DNA from: Pseudomonas fluorescens
GTDB lineage: Bacteria > Pseudomonadota > Gammaproteobacteria > Pseudomonadales > Pseudomonadaceae
Direction of reading: 5' to 3'
Assembly: GCF_000967965.1 (NCBI RefSeq)
Contig: NZ_LACC01000005.1
Coordinates: 1 to 48,337, forward strand
DNA length: 48,337 nt
The notes below the pieces were generated by a model. That model searched no databases, had not been told where the DNA came from, and worked only from the letters and a program-made list of their open reading frames with translations. Positions 19,210-25,991 of the stretch are shown one piece after another (position 1 is the first letter of the stretch; each line of letters begins with the position of its first letter). Position numbers and translations under genes: made by a program.

Positions 19210-19962
19210 TCAAAACTGTGCGGTTTTGCTGAGCATCCGCGCCGCCGGTGTATCCGCCGGGCTGACCATCGCATAGTTGTAGCCACTTCCCGACCAGTAC
19301 TCGGCCTGCAACTCGCCATCACTGCGACTGCCCCTTGGCAGCAGAAAGTTTTTCGGCCCTGGCGGGCGCACATAGAAACTGATTTTCTGCCCACTCTGAT
19401 CCTCGTAGACCACCATTGCCGCAGGGCCTTGCTCGGTACTCAGCAAACGCCCGCTGGCCGGCTTGAACCCGGCACCCGAGAGGTCGGGCAGGCGATTGGC
19501 CTGGGTGAAGTAGCGGTCGAGCCAACCCTGCATGTCGCCGTCGTCACTGGCCTGGTAATCCGCCGGCAGGAGGCCTTGCTGGGCAATCAGGCGATACGCC
19601 TGCAGGGCATCGGTCATCGGCAGTTGGGGGCTCGCCAGTGTCATCTCCCGCGCTTGCCAACCGCTGAAACCGCCGACGCTGACGGCGATGAGCAACACCG
19701 CGGCACTGGCCAGGTGTCGACGGGATTGGCGTTTGAGGCGCTGGCGTATCACCGCCGGATCCAGGTCCGGGTTCGAGGGTTGTTGCAAGGCACCACTCAG
19801 GGCTGCGCGCAGTGTCTGGGCATCCTGCTGCCAGGCGCGCACTTGCGCGGCCACCTGCGGGTCACTGGCCAGAAAGGTCTCGACCAGGCGTCGGTCAGCG
19901 TCGCTCAGTTGGTGGTCGACGTAGGCGTGCAGGTCTCGCTCGCTGGGGGGCATGCTGATCAT
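19210..19962 (-). CDS. anti-sigma factor (membrane-anchored)
   Basis: 250 residues. The N-terminal zinc-finger-type anti-sigma region has HAYVDHQL and DPQVAAQVRAW but no HxxxCxxC motif, so it is probably a non-zinc anti-sigma domain. One membrane helix lies at about 84-102. Residues 103-250 are periplasmic and end in YNYAMVSPADTPAARML. It overlaps the ECF sigma gene by 4 bases (ATGA), so the two are translated together. The role is to hold the sigma factor at the membrane until a periplasmic signal (probably oxidative, given the divergent peroxidase) releases it. ATG at 19962 has GGAG 6 bases upstream. FecR-like proteins are another family with this layout, but no TonB-receptor gene is present. 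Confidence 0.88.
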   Translation of the reverse strand: MISMPPSERDLHAYVDHQLSDADRRLVETFLASDPQVAAQVRAWQQDAQTLRAALSGALQQPSNPDLDPAVIRQRLKRQSRRHLASAAVLLIAVSVGGFSGWQAREMTLASPQLPMTDALQAYRLIAQQGLLPADYQASDDGDMQGWLDRYFTQANRLPDLSGAGFKPASGRLLSTEQGPAAMVVYEDQSGQKISFYVRPPGPKNFLLPRGSRSDGELQAEYWSGSGYNYAMVSPADTPAARMLSKTAQF

Positions 19963-20465
19963 TTGAGTCTCCGCAGGGAAGGGCGATTGATTTCGCCCTC
20001 GCTGAGTTGGCGCAGGGCCTGGCGAGCCCGGGACAGGCGGGACATCACGGTGCCGGTGGGTACGTCGAGAATCTCGGCGACCTCTTTGTAACTCAAGCCT
20101 TCCACCGACACCCAGAGCAGCAGCGCGCGTTGCTCGGTGGGCAGCCGGTCGAAGGCGTTGAGGGTCGATTGTGCAATCACGGTGCGCTCCACCGAGGGCT
20201 GGGCATCGTCACGCCCGGTGAAGAACTCGAGCATGCGCGCATAGCGCCGGGAGCGGCGGTGCGCATCGAGAAACTGCCGATAGAGAATCGAGAACAGCCA
20301 GGCGCGCAAGTCGCCCTCGGCGCGTTTGCCAGCCCAACTCGAGAGTGCCCGCTCCAGGCTCGCCTGCACCAGGTCGTCAGCGCTGCTGGTGTTGCGCGTC
20401 AACGACACGGCAAACCGCCGCATTCCGGGAATGATTTCTCTGAGTTGTTCGTCGATATCGTTCAT
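19959..20465 (-). CDS. ECF RNA polymerase sigma factor
   Basis: 168 residues. Region 2 (about 8-75) contains SADDLVQASLERAL and DLRAWLFSILYRQFLD; region 4 (about 100-155) contains LPTEQRALLLWVSVEGLSYK and the HTH EVAEILDVPTGTVMSRLSRAR. It has no extra domain. The ATG at 20465 is chosen since it leaves a 5'UTR of about 35 bases after the ECF-type promoter; a GTG at 20483 would add six residues. It is coupled with the anti-sigma gene and divergent from a catalase-like gene, with matching promoter motifs on both sides, so it probably directs its own transcription and that of the peroxidase/b561 operon. Confidence 0.92.
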   Translation of the reverse strand: MNDIDEQLREIIPGMRRFAVSLTRNTSSADDLVQASLERALSSWAGKRAEGDLRAWLFSILYRQFLDAHRRSRRYARMLEFFTGRDDAQPSVERTVIAQSTLNAFDRLPTEQRALLLWVSVEGLSYKEVAEILDVPTGTVMSRLSRARQALRQLSEGEINRPSLRRLK

Positions 20466-20505
20466 GAAGTTCTGGCTAGTCACTACGCTGGACTGTGGAC
20501 CAGGA

Positions 20506-20531
20506 AGACGCCCGGCATTCGAGGTTATTCC
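20506..20531 (-). promoter_or_regulatory. ECF-type promoter of the sigma/anti-sigma operon
   Basis: Read on the minus strand: GGAATAA (20531-20525), 14 bases, CGTCT (20510-20506). The arrangement is identical to the plus-strand motif at 20560-20585. The expected transcript start would be about 20500, 35 bases before the sigma ATG. Confidence 0.75.
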
Positions 20532-20559
20532 ACGTCAGAAAAAATAAAAACCGCGCGTG

Positions 20560-20585
20560 GGAATAAACCTGCGTGGGGTTCGTCT
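20560..20585 (+). promoter_or_regulatory. ECF-type promoter of the peroxidase/b561 operon
   Basis: GGAATAA (20560-20566), 14 bases, CGTCT (20581-20585). Same sequences and spacing as the divergent motif at 20506-20531. The expected start is about 20592, 37 bases before the ATG at 20629. Confidence 0.75.
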
Positions 20586-20628
20586 GCTTGATTCTTCTCA
20601 CTTGTGGCCGATGGCCCTGGAGTCTTTC

Positions 20629-21714
20629 ATGGTAGATCGATCATCACCGCCAACCCGGCTACCCTTGAGTGCGGCGAGCCTGACGTTGCGCCTGGCTGGC
20701 ATTGCCGTGGTCGTTGCCGTTGTGGCTGGGGCGTTTGCCTACGTCAACGGCACCTTTGACCCACAGCGCCTGACCCCGAAGAAACTGATCAACGTGCTGG
20801 AAACCAACAACGGCGTGCATCCGGGTTTCCGTCGCAACCATTCCAAAGGCGTGTGCGTGATCGGGCATTTCGAGAGCAGCGGTGAGGCGCGCAGCTATTC
20901 CACCGCCCAGGTGTTCAACGAAGCGCGGACGCCGGTGGTCGGGCGTTTCGCCTTGCCGGCCGGAAACCCCTATGCACCGGACAGTGCCGTGCCGATCCGC
21001 AGCTTGGCATTGCGCTTCAATCAGGCCAACGGCCAGCAATGGCGCACCGGGATGAACAGCATGCCGGTGTTCCCGGTGGCCACGCCCGAGGCGTTCTATC
21101 AATTGCAGCAGGCGCAGTCACCGGACCCGGCTACCGGAAAGCCGAACCCTACGGCGGTTCCGGCGTTTTTCGGTGCGCACCCGGAAGCCGCACCGTTCCT
21201 GGCCTGGATCAAGACCGCCAAACCGTCAGCCAGTTACGTCACGGAGACCTATAACAGCGTCAACGCGTTCTATCTGGTGAGCGCCACCGGACAGCGTCAG
21301 GCCGTGCGCTGGAGCATGGTGCCGGTGGCTCAAGATGCGCCGGGGGCTGCGGCGCCGGAGGGGACCGATTTTCTGGAGAAAGACCTGGTTCAGCGCATTG
21401 CCGCAGGGCCATTGCGTTGGCAGTTGAACATCATCCTGGCCAATCCTGGCGATCCAGTGAACGACGCCAGCAAAGCCTGGCCCGACGGGCGCAGAGTGTT
21501 GAACGCGGGCACCCTGGTGCTGGAAAAAACTCAGCCGCAGCTCAATGGCGAATGCCGTGACATCAACTACGACCCATTGGTATTGCCCGCTGGCATCGAA
21601 GGTTCCGACGACCCGTTGCTCGCCGCTCGCTCAGCCGGTTACGCCAATTCCTACCTGCGTCGCACGAGCGAAGTCAGCCAGTTGCCCGCCGCCAAACAGG
21701 AGGCCCAGCAATGA
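20629..21714 (+). CDS. catalase-family (SrpA-like) haem peroxidase, membrane-anchored
   Basis: 361 residues. An N-terminal hydrophobic segment (about 19-38) places the catalytic part in the periplasm. The remainder is a minimal catalase-fold domain: distal His H71 in RRNHSKGVCVIG, and proximal haem Tyr Y338 in DPLLAARSAGYANSYLRR. The small size (full catalases are about 480 or more) matches catalase-related peroxidases such as SrpA, which act more as peroxidases than as catalases. ATG at 20629 has GGAG 7 bases upstream. It is cotranscribed with a cytochrome b561 (ATGA overlap), which suggests electrons from the quinol pool to peroxide. The operon is divergent from an ECF sigma gene and shares its promoter type. 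Confidence 0.9.
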   Translation: MVDRSSPPTRLPLSAASLTLRLAGIAVVVAVVAGAFAYVNGTFDPQRLTPKKLINVLETNNGVHPGFRRNHSKGVCVIGHFESSGEARSYSTAQVFNEARTPVVGRFALPAGNPYAPDSAVPIRSLALRFNQANGQQWRTGMNSMPVFPVATPEAFYQLQQAQSPDPATGKPNPTAVPAFFGAHPEAAPFLAWIKTAKPSASYVTETYNSVNAFYLVSATGQRQAVRWSMVPVAQDAPGAAAPEGTDFLEKDLVQRIAAGPLRWQLNIILANPGDPVNDASKAWPDGRRVLNAGTLVLEKTQPQLNGECRDINYDPLVLPAGIEGSDDPLLAARSAGYANSYLRRTSEVSQLPAAKQEAQQ

Positions 21715-22256
21715 GCACTCAACCGAACCACTTCGCTCCATTGGCGCGTCTGCTGCACTGGCTGATGGCGCTGATGATCATCGCCATGCTGTTTATCGGC
21801 GCCGGTATGGTTGCCTCAGTCTCTGAGCGGCATGAGTGGCTGATTCATCTGCACAAACCCTTGGGCGTCGCGATCTTGCTGCTGGTGATCGTGCGGCTGG
21901 TGGTGCGTTTCTCCACCACGCAACCGCCGCTGCCGGCGGATCTGCCGGGTGTGCAAGTACTGGCGGCCAAAGCTTCGCATGTCTTGTTGTATGCATTGAT
22001 GCTGGTCTTGCCGCTGCTGGGCTGGGCGATGATTTCGGCATCGGGCGAGCCGGTGATGCTCAGCAGTTCGTTGCAGTTGCCATCGATTGTGCCGTCGAAC
22101 GCGCAGCTGTTTGCGTTTTTACGCAAGGCCCATGGGTATCTGGCGTACCTGCTGTTTCTGACGGTGTTGCTGCATTTGGCGGCCGCGTTGTTTCACGGCT
22201 GGGTGCGGCGGGATGATGTGCTGGACAGCATGTTGCGGGGTAAGGATCGCGGGTGA
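21711..22256 (+). CDS. cytochrome b561 partner of the catalase-like peroxidase
   Basis: 181 residues with four membrane helices (about 14-34, 44-67, 88-109 and 141-162). Candidate haem ligands are H16, H46 or H48, H141 and H155. The start overlaps the stop of the peroxidase gene by four bases (ATGA), so translation is coupled and the proteins probably work together: b561 would accept electrons from ubiquinol and pass them to the periplasmic haem of the peroxidase. It is only distantly similar to the b561 at 6119-6679. The operon ends here, with inverted repeats following within 60 bases. Confidence 0.9.
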   Translation: MSTQPNHFAPLARLLHWLMALMIIAMLFIGAGMVASVSERHEWLIHLHKPLGVAILLLVIVRLVVRFSTTQPPLPADLPGVQVLAAKASHVLLYALMLVLPLLGWAMISASGEPVMLSSSLQLPSIVPSNAQLFAFLRKAHGYLAYLLFLTVLLHLAAALFHGWVRRDDVLDSMLRGKDRG

Positions 22257-22276
22257 TTTGATGAGATTGCGAGTTT

Positions 22277-22320
22277 GTCTTGTTGCACAAGACGGCTCGC
22301 GCACCTGTCAACTTTGACAG
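22277..22320. promoter_or_regulatory. two perfect inverted repeats before the metzincin gene
   Basis: GTCTTGT-TGC-ACAAGAC at 22277-22293 and CTGTCAA-CT-TTGACAG at 22305-22320, each with 7-bp perfect arms. No T-tract follows either, so these are candidate operator sites rather than terminators. They lie between the b561 stop and the lipoprotein start at 22422. Confidence 0.4.
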
Positions 22321-22421
22321 TTTCGCTCCCCTGAAAAAGCACGTTCAATGTTCAAAGACTGCAGTGGCCCCCAATGAGGTCAGTCCAACAGCACTGATCG
22401 TGTTATTCAGGGAGTCAGATC

Positions 22422-23765
22422 ATGTTCAAAAATGCAGATATGTGGTTCATGCGGCGTGTTTCTTTGGCGCTGTCGATTGTGTCATTGGCCGGGTTGCTCG
22501 GGGCCTGCGTGCATTCGTCTCCGCCAGATCCTGTTGGGCCGAAAAGTTGGGTTGTGGAGAATGTGGCGAGTAAAACGACGGCAGAATTGTATGCGGACGC
22601 AATTAAACCGGGGGTGTTTGAACGGTCGAGTTCGAAGGTGATTGATGGTTATACCGTTGAGAGCGGGAATTTGAGGATGCCGGATAAGTCGGTGGGGGCA
22701 TTGGTTACGGTCAGGTCTACCGATGGCAGTCTTACGGCGCAGATTGAGCAACCCGACAAAAGTGGTTTGCTGGTGATCAATAAAAGAGGTGAGGCGCGTT
22801 TTATTCAATATTCTCGTCAGCATTACCCATTATCGGATGCTGTAGTAGAAAAACAAAAAACAGTACCCACAAAATCGAAGTCCTCCGAGGTTGCAGCGCC
22901 ATATGTCATTGATATGTTTGTTGGCTATTCGCGAAATGCTGCTAACTGGGTTGGAGGGGGTGTTCATGCTCATGCATTATCTTTAGTGGAGAATCTAAAT
23001 TTAGTACTACGCAATTCTCTCGTGTCTGGTGTTTCGATGAGGCTGGTTGGGACGCAAATAGTTGAGCACGATTATTATATTAGCGGTCAAACATTATCCG
23101 AGTTGCGCAGTATTTTTGCCGCAGGTATAGCGGAGTTTGAACCGGATATGATTTACGGTGCGTTTGGTCAGCATGAGGGGGATGTTGCTGGTGGTATTGC
23201 ATACATATCAAGTAATCTTGCAATTGGAGTGCCTACCCCAGAATTGTTTCGCCATGAGGTTGGGCATAATGTCGGAGGTGTACATTGCCACAAGGATGGA
23301 GGTGCATCTGTTCCTTATGGCTATGGTTACGATAATGGTAAGACAGGCACTGCTCAATGTGGTACTTTTTTTCCGTATTACTCGAATCCCGATCTCAGAG
23401 ATGCTTTCAACTTACCACTAGGTGACGCGGCGACTGCCGATATGGCCAGAGTCTGGCGCGAGAATGCTGAACGACTTTCATCCTATGCCCATTTTACTCC
23501 GAAACCCCCTACAGGATTCCGGTCTGATAATAATTCCTATGGAAGTATCAGTTTTGTCTGGGATCAATCTCCGCGTGCTGTGAAGTATGAAATATGGGGG
23601 CGGGATGATATATTGCTGCCGCCAAAAAAATACGGTGAATTCTCAACGCTGAGTGGAACGATTGTTAATGTTCCTAGTGGTCTTAGGCCTTATCATTTGG
23701 TTGCAGTTTATGCTGGTGGGGGGAGATCTCCGAATAGCAATGTTGTAACCGCTAAGCCTTACTAA
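22422..23765 (+). CDS. metzincin-type zinc metalloprotease lipoprotein
   Basis: 447 residues. Residues 11-29 form a lipoprotein signal peptide with the lipobox LLGAC (C29). The zinc site is HEVGHNVGGVH with H278, E279, H282 and H288, the extended HExxHxxGxxH of metzincins. A Met-turn could be the M in ADMARVW further down. The C-terminal about 90 residues (after PKPPTGF) look like a fibronectin type III-like beta domain. The gene becomes clearly AT-rich after about base 22780, with many TTA, ATA and AGT codons, so it is probably acquired from elsewhere. It stands alone, and its start has GGGAG 7 bases upstream. The substrate is unknown; exported protein or peptidoglycan-linked targets are guesses only. 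Confidence 0.85.
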   Translation: MFKNADMWFMRRVSLALSIVSLAGLLGACVHSSPPDPVGPKSWVVENVASKTTAELYADAIKPGVFERSSSKVIDGYTVESGNLRMPDKSVGALVTVRSTDGSLTAQIEQPDKSGLLVINKRGEARFIQYSRQHYPLSDAVVEKQKTVPTKSKSSEVAAPYVIDMFVGYSRNAANWVGGGVHAHALSLVENLNLVLRNSLVSGVSMRLVGTQIVEHDYYISGQTLSELRSIFAAGIAEFEPDMIYGAFGQHEGDVAGGIAYISSNLAIGVPTPELFRHEVGHNVGGVHCHKDGGASVPYGYGYDNGKTGTAQCGTFFPYYSNPDLRDAFNLPLGDAATADMARVWRENAERLSSYAHFTPKPPTGFRSDNNSYGSISFVWDQSPRAVKYEIWGRDDILLPPKKYGEFSTLSGTIVNVPSGLRPYHLVAVYAGGGRSPNSNVVTAKPY

Positions 23766-23832
23766 ATTTTATGTTGGAATGATGAGAGGTTTCGTATAGA
23801 GGTCTTTCTTCCGGCGTGTATTTTGATTTTGG

Positions 23833-23872
23833 AAAAACAAACATGACCTCTTAATAGGTCATGTTTGTTTTT
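23833..23872. terminator. bidirectional terminator
   Basis: Stem AAAAACAAACATGACCT (23833-23849) with AGGTCATGTTTGTTTTT (23856-23872) around a 6-base loop. A-tract on the left and T-tract on the right let it serve both the metzincin gene (plus) and the carboxypeptidase gene (minus), whose stop is 10 bases away. Confidence 0.85.
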
Positions 23873-23881
23873 AGTGAGGAT

Positions 23882-25033
23882 TTAACGCAGCGTATCAACC
23901 ATATCCGCCACAGTCGTTAAAACATCCTTGCCCAGCTGCTTCGAGCGCTTGCCCGACCAGCCCGTCAACGGATTCGGATGATCGTCGTGATCCTTGAACG
24001 GCATTTCCAGGGTCAGCGACAGGCAGTCGTACTTCTGGCCCACGCTGTTGCAGGCCAGCGTCATGTTGGCCTGGCCCGGCTCGTCGCGGGTGTAGCCGTA
24101 CTTGGTCTGGAAGTCTTTGGTGGTGTGCTTCAGGTGGCTGCGGAATTGTTCTTCGAGCTTTTCGATCCGTGGCGTGTAGCCTGGATTACCTTCGCAACCG
24201 GCGGTGAACACGTGAGGAATTTCCTCATCACCGTGAGCGTCGAGGAACAGATCGACGCCGTACTTTTCCATCTGCTGCTGTACGAAAAAGACTTCCGGGC
24301 TGATTTCCTGGCTGGCGTTCTGCCAGGCGCGGTTCAGGTCCTGGCCCATGGCGTTGGTGCGCAGGTGACCGTGGAACGCGCCATCCGGGTTCATGTTTGG
24401 CACCAGGTACAGGTCGGCGCTGGCCAGCAGTTTGTTCAGCACCGGGTCGTCGTGCTTTTCCAGGCGCTCGATCACGCCTTCCATGAACCACTCGGCCATG
24501 TGCTCGCCCGGATGTTGCTGGGCGATGATCCACACTTTGCGCTGGCCTTCGGCACCGGTGCCTTTGCGCAATAACTGGATGTCGCGCCCTTCGACACTCT
24601 TGCCGGTGGCCAGCAGTTCGGTGCCGGCCTTGGTCAGCGCCTGCTCGATCAGCCAGTCGTGGCGACCACGGCTGTAGGGTTCGAAGTAGGCGAACCAGGC
24701 GTGGGTCTGCTCAGCTTCGAGGCTGAAGCGCAGGCAGTCGCCTTCGAAGATGGTCGGTATGCGGAACCAGTTGACGTGATCGTAGGATGCCACCGCCTGA
24801 TAGCCGGTCCAGGCCTTGTTATAGGAGGATTGGCTGGCATTGTTCAGGCGAAACCAATGCTCCTGGCCGACATGCAGGCCGCTGGCCTTGAAGTGGAACC
24901 ATTGGAAATGGTCGCTTTTGGTATCAGGGCGGATCGCCAGCAGGGGCTTGAGCGGGTCGCTGAGGTCGATCACCTGGATGTTGCCGCTGTCGAAGTTGGC
25001 ACTGATGTCGAAAGAGGATTTAGCCACGGCCAT
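23882..25033 (-). CDS. M14 zinc carboxypeptidase, cytosolic (CCP/AGBL-like) type
   Basis: 383 residues. Metal ligands are H174 and E177 in QQHPGEHMAEW and H267 in DAHGDEE; the catalytic glutamate is E343 in SLTLEMPF. NMNPDGAFHGHLRTN is the substrate-binding block. Residues 1-125 form the N-terminal beta domain found in the cytosolic carboxypeptidase subfamily, whose mammalian members trim glutamates from tubulin. Bacterial homologues, including Pseudomonas examples with solved structures, have no agreed physiological substrate. No signal peptide is visible, so it is predicted to be cytosolic. The ATG at 25033 has CAGGA 8 bases upstream. It converges with the metzincin gene and shares its terminator. 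Confidence 0.93.
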   Translation of the reverse strand: MAVAKSSFDISANFDSGNIQVIDLSDPLKPLLAIRPDTKSDHFQWFHFKASGLHVGQEHWFRLNNASQSSYNKAWTGYQAVASYDHVNWFRIPTIFEGDCLRFSLEAEQTHAWFAYFEPYSRGRHDWLIEQALTKAGTELLATGKSVEGRDIQLLRKGTGAEGQRKVWIIAQQHPGEHMAEWFMEGVIERLEKHDDPVLNKLLASADLYLVPNMNPDGAFHGHLRTNAMGQDLNRAWQNASQEISPEVFFVQQQMEKYGVDLFLDAHGDEEIPHVFTAGCEGNPGYTPRIEKLEEQFRSHLKHTTKDFQTKYGYTRDEPGQANMTLACNSVGQKYDCLSLTLEMPFKDHDDHPNPLTGWSGKRSKQLGKDVLTTVADMVDTLR

Positions 25034-25315
25034 AATCGGGTCCTGAATATGATTTTTTATGGCGGCTACTTTACACGCAAGAGTGGGGTGAAACCGAGGG
25101 AAATTGCGGGGTGCAGAGGTGGGGGGCGTCCTCCTTGACGCCGTCGCAGCTTAGAGACTGTGCGATTGATTCTCAAGTGCTATCTGTCGCTGGTTTCAAC
25201 CCATGATGCCGGGCTTCTCCTGCCAGCCTGCATTCTTTTGATATCATCCGCGCCATCGAATTTGCGGCACCCAAAGACTTCATTAGCCTGAAGTCAAAGC
25301 CAGGAAAAACTGGCA
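25034..25315. other. non-coding stretch downstream of PrrF
   Basis: No gene seen. It holds the two extra hairpins that follow the PrrF terminator on the minus strand: GCCAG/CTGGC (25299-25303, 25310-25314) and GACTTCA/TGAAGTC (25276-25282, 25289-25295). A plus-strand TGATATCAT (25239-25247) reads as an extended -10. The rest shows no recognisable element. Confidence 0.6.
25276..25295 (-). ncRNA. hairpin carrying a second copy of the PrrF pairing core
   Basis: On the minus strand GACTTCA-GGCTAA-TGAAGTC, so the loop and arms contain TCAGGCTAAT, the same 10 bases found in the PrrF core (minus strand of 25353-25362). It lies 20 bases past the PrrF terminator T-tract, followed by TTT. It would be present only in read-through transcripts, or may be a decayed PrrF fragment. 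Confidence 0.45.
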
Positions 25316-25342
25316 AAAAAAGACCCGGCAAAAAGCCGGGTC
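25315..25342 (-). terminator. PrrF Rho-independent terminator
   Basis: 8-bp stem GACCCGGC / GCCGGGTC (plus 25322-25329 and 25335-25342) with a 5-base loop, and seven T on the minus strand at 25321-25315. Strong terminator for transcripts coming from the right. Confidence 0.92.
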
Positions 25343-25427
25343 AAAAACCGTGATTAGCCTGATGAGGAGATAGTCCAGGAGACCGACCTAAGGTCACCTG
25401 GTCCATCGACTGATCTCGCGATCAGTT
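25316..25427 (-). ncRNA. prrF: PrrF iron-responsive sRNA
   Basis: About 112 bases. The 5' end reads AACTGATCGCGAGATCAG, as remembered for PrrF of P. aeruginosa (AACTGGTCGCGAGATCAG). The central CTCCTCATCAGGCTAATCAC is the conserved target-pairing core, and the 3' end is GACCCGGC-loop-GCCGGGTC plus seven T. PrrF sRNAs work with Hfq to repress iron-containing, non-essential proteins (for example SodB, succinate dehydrogenase, aconitase) when iron is scarce. Only one copy is in this window; fluorescens-group genomes usually carry PrrF genes at separate loci rather than in tandem. The Fur-box promoter upstream supports the assignment. Confidence 0.93.
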
Positions 25428-25430
25428 GGT

Positions 25431-25448
25431 GCAATAATAATCATTCTC
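25431..25448 (-). promoter_or_regulatory. Fur box over the prrF -10
   Basis: Minus strand GAGAATGATTATTATTGC resembles the Fur consensus GATAATGATAATCATTATC at 13 of 19 positions and overlaps the -10. It fits Fe-Fur repression of prrF under iron-rich conditions. Confidence 0.75.
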
Positions 25449-25461
25449 GTTTGAAGGTCAA
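25434..25461 (-). promoter_or_regulatory. sigma-70 promoter of prrF
   Basis: Minus strand: TTGACC (25461-25456), a 16-base spacer, TATTAT (25439-25434). A start 7 bases later gives 25427, matching the expected PrrF 5' end. Confidence 0.85.
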
Positions 25462-25520
25462 GCGTTTTTACCTGCGCGAAAGGAAAACTCTTTCCTGTCC
25501 TCTCGATTTGCCTTCTCACC

Positions 25521-25862
25521 TCAACCGTTTTCATACTTCTCCAGTGATCGATCGACCATCGCCTTGGCCATGTCGATCATGTGCACCGTCGAAAACGCCA
25601 GGTCGCGGTTTGCGCCTTGCAGGTGACTGGCTGACTCGTACGCGGTGGCGGCAGCGCAGCGCAACAGGTCCAGAGCATGGACCAGCGCCTCTTCGCCGCT
25701 GATATTGCGGTTCACATCAAAAAAACGCGGCTCGGCCACTTCCTCTGAAATAGCTGGTTTCAAGTAATAGTCCAGCGCGCGTTGTGCCGCCGCAGAGTCC
25801 AGGGGCGAGGTGAAGGTGTTGTCGATTTGCATGTCCGGGCGGTCATTGGTGGGTTGGTTCAT
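25521..25862 (-). CDS. small DUF6124/DUF3077-like Pseudomonas protein
   Basis: 113 residues. The block AAQRALDYYLKP near the N-terminus and a helical C-terminal half (DLLRCAAATAYESASHLQGA... MIDMAKAMVDRSLEK) resemble the DUF6124/DUF3077 proteins, which are abundant in fluorescens-group genomes and have no known function. It has no signal peptide or membrane helix. The ATG at 25862 is preceded by CGGAG 14 bases upstream, an uncertain site. It is divergent from a PrtR-like repressor gene, so it is likely to be one of the repressor's targets, and it lies upstream of prrF on the same strand with about 95 bases between its stop and the PrrF start. Confidence 0.75.
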   Translation of the reverse strand: MNQPTNDRPDMQIDNTFTSPLDSAAAQRALDYYLKPAISEEVAEPRFFDVNRNISGEEALVHALDLLRCAAATAYESASHLQGANRDLAFSTVHMIDMAKAMVDRSLEKYENG

Positions 25863-25920
25863 GGCGATGGCAAGCTCCGTGTTAGATTCAGATCCGTGGA
25901 TTGATCCTAATACGAACTGT

Positions 25921-25936
25921 ATTTGTGACGACAATT
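25921..25936. promoter_or_regulatory. candidate operator of the PrtR-like repressor
   Basis: Near-palindrome ATTTGT-GACG-ACAATT in the 129-base divergent region between the DUF6124-like gene and the repressor gene. AT-rich, inverted symmetry suits a dimeric HTH repressor. No direct evidence of binding. Confidence 0.35.
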
Positions 25937-25991
25937 TAAATACTACATTTTGTGTTTTGATGGCTGGAGTCGCCCACGTATCGTGCCGCAC

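Noticed and set aside
19210..20465. FecI/FecR iron-siderophore signalling pair
   Set aside because: No TonB-dependent receptor with signalling domain is nearby, and the divergent genes are peroxidase and cytochrome b561.
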